A stretch of DNA of 7,556 bases from Desulfobacterales bacterium. Its GTDB lineage: Bacteria; Desulfobacterota; Desulfobacteria; Desulfobacterales; C00003106. The notes below the pieces were generated by a model, which did not search any database, was not told the origin of the DNA, and worked only from the letters and a program-made list of their open reading frames with translations. The DNA is taken from the NCBI GenBank assembly GCA_030672555.1, contig DAOVGD010000032.1:1-7556 (forward strand). Reading direction: 5' to 3'. Positions 1 through 5,774 of this stretch are shown here, piece after piece. The translations under genes were made by a program, and so were the position numbers. How positions within the stretch are numbered: position 1 is the stretch's first letter; the number at the start of each line of letters is the position of its first letter.

Positions 1-2
1 CT

Positions 3-617
3 GTTGATTCCTCCGATTTTTTTTCATTCTACGAAAGCGGTCAAGGGACAAGCAGCGGAAGCATCACCGGAGACACGTTGATTGAGGACGATACGGAAAG
101 CATGTGCAGCATCGTTGAATCAGGGAATGAGAATCAAGGGATCATCGCAGGTATCAACCAGAGTTCTGGCAGTATCAATAACCAGTCGAATGTGAGAGCC
201 CTTTCTCTCTCTTCTGATCCTTCCGCGATAACCGAGATCCGGATCGAAAGATCTCCTGAATTAAATGCAAATAAAATTGTCTCCGTGGGAGGGATAAAAC
301 AGGACCTGATCGATGAATCCTTCCATGACAACTTTGGTATAGTGGGAATCAATCAATCGGCTGGAAATTTTAACCATCAGGGCAATACCGCGGTGGTGGT
401 TATGGGCGGTCTGGTTTCCTTGACAGAAGCTGATCTCGATAATGTTCGTGCTTCCAATAATGATAGCGTGCAAGAAAATATTGAGGTACTGGAGGATATT
501 CTTAGAGATTCCTTTTCTAACAGCCAGGGAATTTTTCAGGTTACGCAAGCTGCTGGCGACATGAACATCCAGGAGAATACCCTCGGCTTTTCCTTCAGGG
601 AGATCCATATCAGATGA
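3..617 (+). CDS. Fap-like functional amyloid subunit, 5' truncated by window edge
   Basis: The frame is open from the left edge to TGA at 615-617, so the start and any signal peptide lie outside the window. The visible ~204 residues hold three copies of an imperfect repeat of the form GxxGxNQxxGxxNxQxN, at about 138-191, 336-386 and 528-578; the third is degenerate (GIFQVTQAAGDMNIQEN). Linkers of about 45-50 residues separate them. This Gln/Asn/Gly repeat with long variable linkers is the pattern of FapB/FapC, the Pseudomonas amyloid fibre subunits. A spacer-like stretch before the first visible repeat suggests another copy upstream. Between repeats two and three lies LTEADLDNVRAS (420-455), like a double-glycine leader without the glycines. 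The stop overlaps the next start (ATGA), implying translational coupling to the peptidase. A role as extracellular fibre subunit is inferred from repeats and neighbours. Confidence 0.75.
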   Translation, partial: VDSSDFFSFYESGQGTSSGSITGDTLIEDDTESMCSIVESGNENQGIIAGINQSSGSINNQSNVRALSLSSDPSAITEIRIERSPELNANKIVSVGGIKQDLIDESFHDNFGIVGINQSAGNFNHQGNTAVVVMGGLVSLTEADLDNVRASNNDSVQENIEVLEDILRDSFSNSQGIFQVTQAAGDMNIQENTLGFSFREIHIR

Positions 618-1312
618 AAGCAATGGTACGATGGATCGCTTTATGCGTGCTGGCCGGTATCGGAATCGGTTTGATCCCCTCCGATGTCCTGGCGGGATCG
701 ATCACCGTTCGGCTTCCAAGTGGTCTGTATGTCACGAAAAAGATCGTAAGCCTGAGAGAAGCACGGTATAAGAACGTCGTCCCCCAGAAGTTCGATCTAA
801 GCTGCGGGGCTGCTTCCCTGGCCACGATCCTGAATTACTTTTATAGGTCCGAAGTAGACGAGATTGATATCATCAAGTACATGCTGGAGCACGGCAACAA
901 AGAAGAGATCGCCCAAAAAGGCTTTTCCCTCCTTGATCTTAAGAATTATGCCGAACACAAAGGTTATCTGGCTGACGGCTACAAAGTGAAAGTAGAGAAC
1001 CTGAGAAAATTGAAAATCCCCGCCATCATCCTTTTTCAATCGGGAAGCTATTCCCATTTTGTAGTGTTAAAAGGAATCAGAGATGACAAGGTCTACATTG
1101 CCGATCCCGCTTTCGGGAACCGGTCGATGAGTATTGAGGCTTTTGAGGAGTACTGGAACGGGGTGATCTTTTTAGTGGCGAGCAAGAAGAGAGTAACCAC
1201 ATCCCCGCTTCCTTTGGAAACCACGATTCCTGCCCCGCTGTTGAGTGTCATGAGGATACAGGAGGTTGGCGCGGGAAATTTTTCATTTCTTAAGATTCCA
1301 GGAGAGTTTTGA
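614..1312 (+). CDS. Secreted C39 family cysteine peptidase (FapD-like)
   Basis: This is a 232-residue protein. An N-terminal signal peptide (about 1-27, ending DVLA) should send it to the periplasm. The papain-like C39 core is clear: oxyanion Gln58 in VVPQ, catalytic Cys64 in DLSCGAAS, His148 in YSHFVVLKG and Asp164 in IADPAFG. C39 enzymes usually sit at the N-terminus of ABC exporters and cut after a double glycine. This one stands alone, with no membrane or ATPase domain, as FapD does in Pseudomonas fap operons, where it also follows the fibre gene fapC. The ATG overlaps the amyloid stop by four bases. About 40 residues follow the core with no recognised domain. Likely substrates are the secreted neighbours, especially the product of the next gene, which has LTDEELNQVRGG. 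The enzyme class is well supported; the substrate is inferred. Confidence 0.9.
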   Translation: MKAMVRWIALCVLAGIGIGLIPSDVLAGSITVRLPSGLYVTKKIVSLREARYKNVVPQKFDLSCGAASLATILNYFYRSEVDEIDIIKYMLEHGNKEEIAQKGFSLLDLKNYAEHKGYLADGYKVKVENLRKLKIPAIILFQSGSYSHFVVLKGIRDDKVYIADPAFGNRSMSIEAFEEYWNGVIFLVASKKRVTTSPLPLETTIPAPLLSVMRIQEVGAGNFSFLKIPGEF

Positions 1313-1318
1313 AAGGAG
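1312..1318 (+). promoter_or_regulatory. Ribosome binding site deciding start 1327
   Basis: AAAGGAG overlaps the peptidase stop codon and lies eight bases before ATG 1327. It favours that start over the in-frame TTG at 1309. Confidence 0.75.
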
Positions 1319-1326
1319 TTTTTATT

Positions 1327-1827
1327 ATGAAGTGGGCCGTGTTAAAAAGATCGTTGATCTTGATGATCTCATTCATGCTCATTTATTTCCCATCGGGCTG
1401 GACGGTGGCTGGGGCTACCGAGATAGGGATACAATTGGGCGTTAAACTCACGGATGAAGAGCTGAACCAAGTCCGGGGAGGATACGCTGGCTTTCACTTC
1501 GGGATTGAATTCACAGGCTATTGGGACAACGTGGGGAATATGTCAGGGTCGCTGGTTTATAATGAAAATGGCGCCTCAAACTTGCCTGAGGCGCCTGAAG
1601 GTTTTTCTCCGGTGCCGGGTAATGATCTACTTCAAACGGATTTGGGTGGAGTATCTATTCAAGCTTACGTTGGTAATTTTGATGGTGCCAGCGGCATCTT
1701 TCAGATCAGCCAGTCCCCGGGAAGCTTCAACGTGATCCATAATAACTTGATCTTAAACATCACGGTAATTAATGTGACGGATGAATCTGCATTACCGTCG
1801 CTGCTGCCGTATCTCCCATTGCAATAA
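1327..1827 (+). CDS. Small secreted protein with double-glycine leader motif and one amyloid-type repeat
   Basis: The chosen start is ATG 1327 because AAAGGAG at 1312-1318 lies eight bases upstream; the frame is open back to a TTG at 1309. The product is 166 residues. A signal peptide covers about 1-30 (ending VAGA). Residues 41-52 read LTDEELNQVRGG, matching the classic leader consensus L-x3-E-L-x2-V-x-G-G that C39 peptidases cut after. The rest is Gly/Asn rich, with one repeat at 123-139 (GIFQISQSPGSFNVIHN; nt 1693-1743) close to the third repeat of the upstream amyloid. No known family is recognised for the whole protein. By analogy with FapB or CsgB it could be a minor subunit or nucleator released after the GG by the peptidase encoded just upstream; this is inference. 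Confidence 0.75.
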   Translation: MKWAVLKRSLILMISFMLIYFPSGWTVAGATEIGIQLGVKLTDEELNQVRGGYAGFHFGIEFTGYWDNVGNMSGSLVYNENGASNLPEAPEGFSPVPGNDLLQTDLGGVSIQAYVGNFDGASGIFQISQSPGSFNVIHNNLILNITVINVTDESALPSLLPYLPLQ

Positions 1828-1914
1828 AAATTTATGAAGAAATCTCTTTCTTTTCCCTGTGAGAGACCAATATATTAGGTGGATTATCTCAAAACTCTAA
1901 AGGAATGCAGAATC

Positions 1915-2451
1915 ATGATACAAAAGTTAAGAGCGTCATTGATGATCGTTATATGTTTCTCTGCAATCATGCTCTCTTATGGAGTCTCCTTCGCCCAGGA
2001 TGTATCTGAAGATTTGCAGCATAAGGCTGTAGATAGTGACCTCCTGGCTGCATTCATTCATAAACTCGGTTACAAAAAGTATAAGTTGATAAAGGAGGAA
2101 AGCCTACATGGCATCATTTTTGTGGTCAGCTATAAAAAACCTGATGAAATAATTAAATTTTCAATAATGTCTAATCCTAACGATCTGCTCCTAAAGATCG
2201 AGTGCCATGATCTGGCCAAAGTCCCATCCAGTCCGGAGAAACGTAACATTCTGCTCCAAAGGCTGACCGAGCTGAACGGGATGCGAACAATCGGAAAATA
2301 TTACATCAACAAAGATAATAATAAAGTGCAATATTTCTATTTCAAAACTGTGGTGGGAGGAATCTGCTTCGCTGACTTTGAACAAGCACTGAGATTGATT
2401 GAATTTATTGTTTTTAATGATCTAAAGACAATTAGAGACCTCACATCATAG
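1915..2451 (+). CDS. Exported YbjN-like protein, possible periplasmic chaperone
   Basis: ATG 1915 is preceded by AAAGGA at 1899-1904 with ten bases of spacing; a GTG at 1879 in the same frame has no such site. The 178-residue product begins with a signal peptide ending near VSFAQD (about residues 1-26). The mature part has an alternating pattern: a helix (SDLLAAFIHKLG), beta strands (GIIFVVSYKK, IIKFSIMSN, LLLKIECHD), a helix (LLQRLTELN), then KYYINKDNNKVQYFYF and a final long helix. That order and the 'LTELNG...YYINKDN' stretch resemble the YbjN domain, which shares the fold of type III secretion chaperones. The match is from pattern recognition only. As last gene after the amyloid, peptidase and GG protein it may hold subunits soluble in the periplasm, a task attributed to FapA in Pseudomonas. 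Confidence 0.6.
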   Translation: MIQKLRASLMIVICFSAIMLSYGVSFAQDVSEDLQHKAVDSDLLAAFIHKLGYKKYKLIKEESLHGIIFVVSYKKPDEIIKFSIMSNPNDLLLKIECHDLAKVPSSPEKRNILLQRLTELNGMRTIGKYYINKDNNKVQYFYFKTVVGGICFADFEQALRLIEFIVFNDLKTIRDLTS

Positions 2452-2704
2452 GATAAATATCTAAGTTTATAAATTTTTTCAAATCCTTGCCCCTTCGCAG
2501 TTTCAGACCAACCCTGACCAGGGCAGCCTCAAAGTTTCTGAAATCGTACCCCTCTATCCTGTTTTCCTGCCAGAATTCTTTTAGTTTCTCCAGGACCCCC
2601 TCATCCGATTCGACCATACCCAGATCTATGGCGGCCATGACCTCTATCGGGGTTGGCTCGGGATCAGCATTTTTCCAGACACCCCTTAGCTCCCGCAGCA
2701 AAAG
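2441..2704 (-). pseudogene. nusB: NusB-like N-terminal/middle fragment, inverted relative to its C-terminal piece
   Basis: The minus-strand frame is open from TTG 2836 to TGA 2441-2443, but only the part from about 2704 looks like real protein. It contains AAIDLG, then LKEFWQEN, then FRNFEAALVRVG and KDLKKFI. This spacing matches the NusB N-terminal and middle helices (ALQALYxxDLG, xFWxEN, RxFAxxLVxGV, xxIDxxI). It ends where NusB would normally continue with its W-xx-R-xxxx-DRxILRLxxYEL segment, which is absent. The stop overlaps the convergent YbjN-like gene by 11 bases. The NusB assignment is moderate, from pattern recognition. Confidence 0.45.
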
Positions 2705-2714
2705 GGATTGCGCA

Positions 2715-2843
2715 GACATCCCTTTCAAGGTTTCCATCAATGAAGCGGTGAATCTCGGGAAAAAATACGGCACCAAAGAATCAGGCGCTTTTATCAATGG
2801 AATCTTAGACAGTATCCATACATTTTCTTCCGCCAAAGCCTGA
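2715..2843 (+). pseudogene. nusB: NusB C-terminal fragment (broken transcription antitermination factor gene)
   Basis: The plus-strand frame reads DIPFKVSINEAVNLGKKYG, then TKESGAFINGILDSI, and stops at TGA 2841-2843. This is close to the conserved C-terminus of NusB (IPxKVxINEAVxLAKxYGxxxSxxFxNGxLDxI). NusB joins NusE at boxA RNA during antitermination on rRNA operons and is normally about 130-160 residues. Upstream in this frame (2451-2714) there is no NusB-like sequence; instead the N-terminal and middle parts appear on the opposite strand. The gene cannot make a normal protein as arranged. The cause may be a local inversion or an assembly error. Confidence 0.65.
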
Positions 2844-3029
2844 TGATCTCGTAAAAAGTCCCTGATGAGCCTATTTTGATCTTATCATCTGTCATTTATC
2901 ATTTGTCATTGGGCATTTACCCCCGCCACGGCGGGGACAGATGACAAATGTGAAATGATCAATGATCAATGAGAGTCTTATCAAGTGACCAATCGGGCGA
3001 ATCAGGGACCTTTTACGAGATCATCAGGC
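2838..3029. repeat. 192-bp palindromic (MITE-like) element with 29-bp terminal inverted repeats
   Basis: The ends 2838-2866 and 3001-3029 are inverted copies matching at 28 of 29 positions (GCCTGATGATCTCG... and its complement). The interior holds further complementary pieces, such as CATTTGTCAT against ATGACAAATG and CATCTGTC against GACAGATG, around a central GC hairpin at 2921-2936. There is no room for a transposase. The whole could fold into one long cruciform or RNA hairpin. The left end covers the stop codon of the NusB C-terminal fragment. Confidence 0.7.
2921..2936. repeat. GC palindrome CCCCGCC-AC-GGCGGGG
   Basis: A perfect seven-base inverted repeat with a two-base centre, inside the larger MITE-like element. 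It is the first of three related CCCGCC/GGCGGG palindromes in this intergenic region. Confidence 0.7.
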
Positions 3030-3103
3030 CTACCAGCTTTCCTTAAATCCGAGTTCGCATGACCTTTTCAACATCCTTTTGTCCAATCTCTACGTCAGAT
3101 TCA

Positions 3104-3168
3104 TCCCGCCGATGGCGGGACTCGAAATACTTCAAGTATTCCTGCAGTTAATCCCGCCAAGGCGGGAT
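3104..3168. repeat. REP-like cluster of palindromes
   Basis: Three hairpins lie in a row: TCCCGCC/GGCGGGA (3104-3120), AATACTT/AAGTATT (3126-3140) and ATCCCGCC/GGCGGGAT (3151-3168). The first and third belong to the same family as 2921-2936. Short CCCGCC-NN-GGCGGG palindromes scattered between genes are typical of interspersed repeats in some Desulfobacterota and Nitrospirota. No coding sequence is seen here. Confidence 0.65.
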
Positions 3169-3246
3169 CGCCTTCCTTGACCTTGGATTTTGCAAAGGTC
3201 TCGTCCTATATGAATTAAAGAAGGATCTTAACAAAGATCTTCCTGC

Positions 3247-3275
3247 TTGACAAATAAAACAGTTCCTCCAATAAT
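3247..3275 (+). promoter_or_regulatory. Sigma-70-type promoter for the small gene at 3303
   Basis: A consensus -35 TTGACA (3247-3252), a 17-base spacer and a -10 AATAAT (3270-3275) predict a transcript starting near 3282. That is about 20 bases before the start codon of the small gene. Confidence 0.7.
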
Positions 3276-3302
3276 AAATTAACTCACACCTCGGAGTATT
3301 GG

Positions 3303-3458
3303 ATGGGAAAACACCCACACGATTTTGTAAATACCTACGACGAAGGAGAGATTGCATTTGGATTGGACCGGGAGACCGATGAAAAGTCTTTGGTTGCCTA
3401 TCTTCAAAAGTTCACAGATGACGCACTTATGCATTTCCTGGCCAAACGCTACCTTTGA
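3303..3458 (+). CDS. Small acidic protein of unknown function (51 aa)
   Basis: ATG 3303 opens a 51-codon frame ending at TGA 3456-3458. CGGAG at 3292-3296 lies six bases upstream, and a near-consensus promoter ends at 3275, so this is probably a real gene despite its length. The product begins MGKHPHDFVNTYDEGEIAFG and continues with LDRETDEKSLVAYLQKF and DDALMHFLAKRYL. It has many Asp and Glu, no signal peptide and no membrane segment, so it is probably a cytoplasmic helical protein. I do not recognise the family. It may be a whole small protein or a shortened version of a longer one. It has no visible functional link to the amyloid loci. Confidence 0.6.
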   Translation: MGKHPHDFVNTYDEGEIAFGLDRETDEKSLVAYLQKFTDDALMHFLAKRYL

Positions 3459-3540
3459 TTGCCCATAATATAACAAAATCAATCACAGACAGTATGTTTG
3501 GCCAGCAGGGGGATGCCGCCAACAATGAAAAATCGCTAAT

Positions 3541-3564
3541 GTAAACAGCTAAACAGCTGCTTAC
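3541..3564. repeat. Hairpin upstream of the 3572 promoter
   Basis: GTAAACAGC (3541-3549) and GCTGCTTAC (3556-3564) pair at eight of nine positions around a six-base loop. No T-run follows, so it is not a standard terminator. It sits seven bases before a -35 element and could be a regulator site. Confidence 0.4.
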
Positions 3565-3571
3565 AAAGGGC

Positions 3572-3600
3572 TTGACTTATACGCAAGATACGCGTATATT
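3572..3600 (+). promoter_or_regulatory. Sigma-70-type promoter with inverted repeat in the spacer
   Basis: TTGACT (3572-3577), 17 bases, then TATATT (3595-3600). TATACGC (3578-3584) and GCGTATA (3592-3598) form a perfect inverted repeat filling the spacer and part of the -10. A protein bound there would block polymerase, so this looks like a repressor operator. The next gene downstream is the sigma-54 activator at 4006, leaving a leader of about 400 bases if this is its promoter. Confidence 0.55.
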
Positions 3601-3791
3601 TTTCTTATTAATAACATAGCTATTTTTATTAGATTACCTCTAAGATAAGACCTTTTTTAACTATTCTTTTTTAGCTTCCCAGGAAAAACGGCCGATATAC
3701 TGTGAGATCTGTCAAGCAAACCGAAGGCTATTCATTTTTAAGAATGGCAGTTCTTTAGATTCTAAGACCTTTATCCCCTTTTGTCCAACCC

Positions 3792-3832
3792 CATTAATTT
3801 ACAAACTTCAACCACATTAATTCACAGAACTT
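3792..3832. repeat. Imperfect direct repeat, 23-bp period
   Basis: CATTAATTTACAAACTT (3792-3808) recurs as CATTAATTCACAGAACTT (3815-3832), with one substitution and one extra base. Two helical turns apart, such a pair can be a binding site for a dimeric regulator of the downstream activator gene. Confidence 0.4.
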
Positions 3833-4005
3833 GCCAGCTTACAGGGCCAGGTTTTATTATAATCCAAAATTTTGTTCACCTTGTTAGACCTCTGGCGCGG
3901 CGCTTCGAAATAAAGAGACAGAAAATTTATAGTAGGAAACTCCGGGATCCACCAAGATTTTAATTCTCTTCCACGAGTGACCTCACAGAAAAGGGTGGTG
4001 TAAAA

Positions 4006-5490
4006 ATGAGGAGCGAACCTCGAGTTCCATTCCGATGTAAGATCTCTTTCTTGATTCACGATAAATTAAAATCCGGCGTTATCGCCAATCTCAGCCTGAA
4101 TGGCGCTTTGATCAACTCCGAGGATTGCCCGCCTAAGGATTCTTTAATTGATCTTACTCTTACGTTACCTTCTCTGTCCCACTCCATTGATGTTGTGGCC
4201 AAAGTGAACAGAGTAAAGGACGATGGTTTCGCTGCTGAATTCGTGAGCATAGAGCCTGCAAACATCCCATACGTATGGTCCCTTATTCAAAGCCGGCTCG
4301 GGTCGGGTGATAGTTGCTCGTACTGCGGAGGATTACTTGGAGATAAAATACCTCTCGACTGCCCACATTGTGGGTACCCGCTCAATTTTGACGATCCCTC
4401 TTACTTCGAAAAGCGGGATGCGGCTGTCAGAAAAAAGGATCTCTTAAATTTCATCAGTGATCTGCCAGATAGCCACGTTAATGCAGTTTATGGCCTCATA
4501 AAAAAACACGTTGTGGAGAATAACAGCTATGGAGAGGCTGAAGACGAAGATGAAGAAATGATAGGGACATGCGACAAAATGAAGGCAGTGTTTCATCTCA
4601 TTCGTAAGCTCGCCACGGTAGACGTCCCGGTTCTGATCATCGGAGAGACCGGCACGGGCAAGGAGATAGCTGCCAGGGCCATCCATGAGAGGAGTTGCCG
4701 GAGAAATAGTCCCTTTATCCCGATCAATTGCGGGGCGATACCTAAAGACCTTTTGGAATCTGAACTCTTTGGCCATGAAAAGGGGGCATTCACAGGGGCT
4801 GATAAGCAAGTAAAAGGCCGGATCGAATATGCAGCGGGTGGCACCCTTTTCTTAGATGAAGTAGGAGAGCTTCCTTTAAGCGTTCAGGTGAAGCTCTTGA
4901 GATTCTTGCAGGATTACAAGATCGAAAGGGTCGGTGGCCGGAACAGTATCGAGGTTGATTTGCGCGTGATTGCAGCCACAAATCGTGACCTTGAAAAAGT
5001 TATTTCCGAGGGCCGGTTCCGTGAAGATCTCTATTACAGATTAGACGTGGTTACACTGCGGATGCCGTCTTTGCGGGAACGGGGAGACGATATCGTGATC
5101 ATGGCAGAAGCATTTCTGCGACAATATGCCCAAAAGGTAGAAAAACGTATAAGGGGCTTCACCCGTGAAGCGTTGGCCACCCTCAAAGCCCACCACTGGC
5201 CCGGCAACGTAAGAGAGCTTATTAACCGCATCAGACGTGGCGTTGTAATGGCCGAGCAGTGCTGGATAACCCCGGAGAACCTCGAGTTGAAGACAAGACA
5301 AAGTTATCAGGAGGGGCTGAGGGAAACTACGAACCGCTTCCAGTGTGAGCTCATAAAAGAGACGATATACAGATATGGAGGAAAGATCACCGAGGCAGCG
5401 AAGGCCCTGAAGGTGAGCCGCTCCGAGATGTACTACCTCCTCAAGAAACATAAGATCGATCAGAAAATGTGTCGCAACTTATTGAGCTGA
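4006..5490 (+). CDS. PilZ-zinc ribbon-sigma-54 activator-Fis transcriptional regulator
   Basis: This is a 494-residue regulator, starting at ATG 4006 after the weak Shine-Dalgarno AGGGTGG. Residues 1-97 form a PilZ domain with both c-di-GMP motifs: RSEPR (R2, R6) and NLSLNG (28-33). A zinc ribbon follows (Cys104, Cys107, Cys119, Cys122). A helical acidic linker leads to the AAA+ domain: Walker A GETGTGKE (213-220), the sigma-54 contact loop GAFTGA (260-265), Walker B GGTLFLDE (278-285) and the arginine region LRERGDD (356-362). The C-terminus (about 460-485) is a Fis-type helix-turn-helix. It should bind enhancer DNA, sense c-di-GMP and remodel sigma-54 polymerase using ATP. A sigma-54 promoter lies about 285 bases beyond its stop, ahead of an amyloid operon. 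Domain calls are firm; the c-di-GMP response and target are inferred. Confidence 0.93.
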   Translation: MRSEPRVPFRCKISFLIHDKLKSGVIANLSLNGALINSEDCPPKDSLIDLTLTLPSLSHSIDVVAKVNRVKDDGFAAEFVSIEPANIPYVWSLIQSRLGSGDSCSYCGGLLGDKIPLDCPHCGYPLNFDDPSYFEKRDAAVRKKDLLNFISDLPDSHVNAVYGLIKKHVVENNSYGEAEDEDEEMIGTCDKMKAVFHLIRKLATVDVPVLIIGETGTGKEIAARAIHERSCRRNSPFIPINCGAIPKDLLESELFGHEKGAFTGADKQVKGRIEYAAGGTLFLDEVGELPLSVQVKLLRFLQDYKIERVGGRNSIEVDLRVIAATNRDLEKVISEGRFREDLYYRLDVVTLRMPSLRERGDDIVIMAEAFLRQYAQKVEKRIRGFTREALATLKAHHWPGNVRELINRIRRGVVMAEQCWITPENLELKTRQSYQEGLRETTNRFQCELIKETIYRYGGKITEAAKALKVSRSEMYYLLKKHKIDQKMCRNLLS

Positions 5491-5577
5491 AAGCTGAAGG
5501 CTCAAAGCTCAAAGTAAGAATAAAACCAAAAAGCTCTTCTTCTCTTGCTTTCAGCTTTCAGCCTTGAGCTTTAAGCT
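5485..5577. repeat. Long imperfect inverted repeat at the end of the activator gene, possible terminator
   Basis: Arms 5485-5514 and 5548-5577 pair at 26 of 30 positions around a 33-base loop. Each arm is itself built of tandem GCTSAAA-like units, and the mismatches fall at the G/C alternation in these units. The left arm covers the TGA stop of the activator. The RNA hairpin may end the transcript, although no T-run follows, so it could simply be an interspersed repeat. Confidence 0.5.
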
Positions 5578-5582
5578 TCCAT

Positions 5583-5606
5583 TCCCTCAATCCCTCAATC
5601 CCTCAA
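5583..5606. repeat. Octamer tandem repeat TCCCTCAA x3
   Basis: Three exact copies of TCCCTCAA at 5583, 5591 and 5599, followed by degenerate copies (TTCCTAAA, TTCCTTTT). It is a simple repeat in the spacer before the amyloid promoter, with no evident function. Confidence 0.65.
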
Positions 5607-5655
5607 TTCCTAAATTCCTTTTGAGATAGGTCCAAATTTTTGGAATTATAACTTG

Positions 5656-5709
5656 CTGGTTTTCCAGTATTTATTATTGCATCGGAAAATTTGTTTAAAT
5701 ACTTGAACA
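5656..5709. promoter_or_regulatory. Candidate upstream activator sites for the sigma-54 promoter
   Basis: Two inverted repeats lie about 90-145 bases before the predicted start: CTGG-TTTT-CCAG (5656-5667) and TGTTTAA-ATAC-TTGAACA (5692-5709, six of seven paired). The distance and symmetry suit enhancer sites for a Fis-type activator, probably the one encoded just upstream. Confidence 0.4.
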
Positions 5710-5755
5710 GATTGCAGCAGGAGGGAAAAGGGGAGTTAACCCAAAAAGAGCATAA

Positions 5756-5768
5756 TATCAATACATTA
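5756..5768 (+). promoter_or_regulatory. IHF-like binding site
   Basis: TATCAATACATTA fits the IHF consensus WATCARNNNNTTR at every position. It sits between the candidate activator sites and the -24 element, as expected where IHF bends DNA to bring an activator to sigma-54 polymerase. Such a short consensus can arise by chance in AT-rich DNA. Confidence 0.5.
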
Positions 5769-5774
5769 TAAAGT

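Larger units (their letters stand above)
2844..3302. other. Gene-poor repeat region
   Basis: No convincing gene lies between the NusB fragment and the small gene at 3303. The stretch holds most of the 192-bp inverted-repeat element, the palindrome cluster at 3104-3168 and the promoter at 3247-3275. The sequence at 3030-3103 shows nothing recognisable. Confidence 0.6.
3459..4005. other. Gene-poor AT-rich leader region before the activator gene
   Basis: There is no convincing complete gene here. It holds the hairpin and promoter at 3541-3600, a possible RNA hairpin GCTATTC/GAATGGC at 3727-3748, an imperfect direct repeat at 3792-3832, and a start-less open frame at 3644-3820 that reads like a zinc-finger fragment (IYCEICQANRRLFIFKNG). 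No known riboswitch class is recognised; I looked for a c-di-GMP (GEMM) aptamer and did not find one. Confidence 0.5.

Noticed and set aside
1837..1854. AAGAAA-TCTC-TTTCTT hairpin with trailing Ts as terminator after the GG protein gene
   Set aside because: The six-pair A/T-dominated stem is too weak, and the next gene follows with its own ribosome site in what looks like the same operon.
2487..2714. Plus-strand open frame ahead of the NusB C-terminus, as an intact 118-residue protein
   Set aside because: Its N-terminal part is Ser/Pro/Thr-rich with no NusB features, while the opposite strand there reads as plausible protein. Only the last ~42 codons were kept.
2705..2836. First 44 codons of the minus-strand frame (TTG 2836) as part of a real gene
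   Set aside because: They are the antisense of the strong NusB C-terminus, with no ribosome site before the TTG.
3709..3760. c-di-GMP (GEMM) riboswitch, suggested by AGCAAACC
   Set aside because: The flanking conserved parts of the aptamer, including the GAAA-type loop and its receptor helix, are not present.
3889..3906. TGGCGCGGCGCTTCGA as a sigma-54 promoter for the activator gene
   Set aside because: The -24 block looks right but the invariant GC at -12 is replaced by CG.
3781..3963. Open frames on both strands across 3781-4059
   Set aside because: They have no ribosome site and biased composition, recognise no family, and one overlaps the start of the activator gene.
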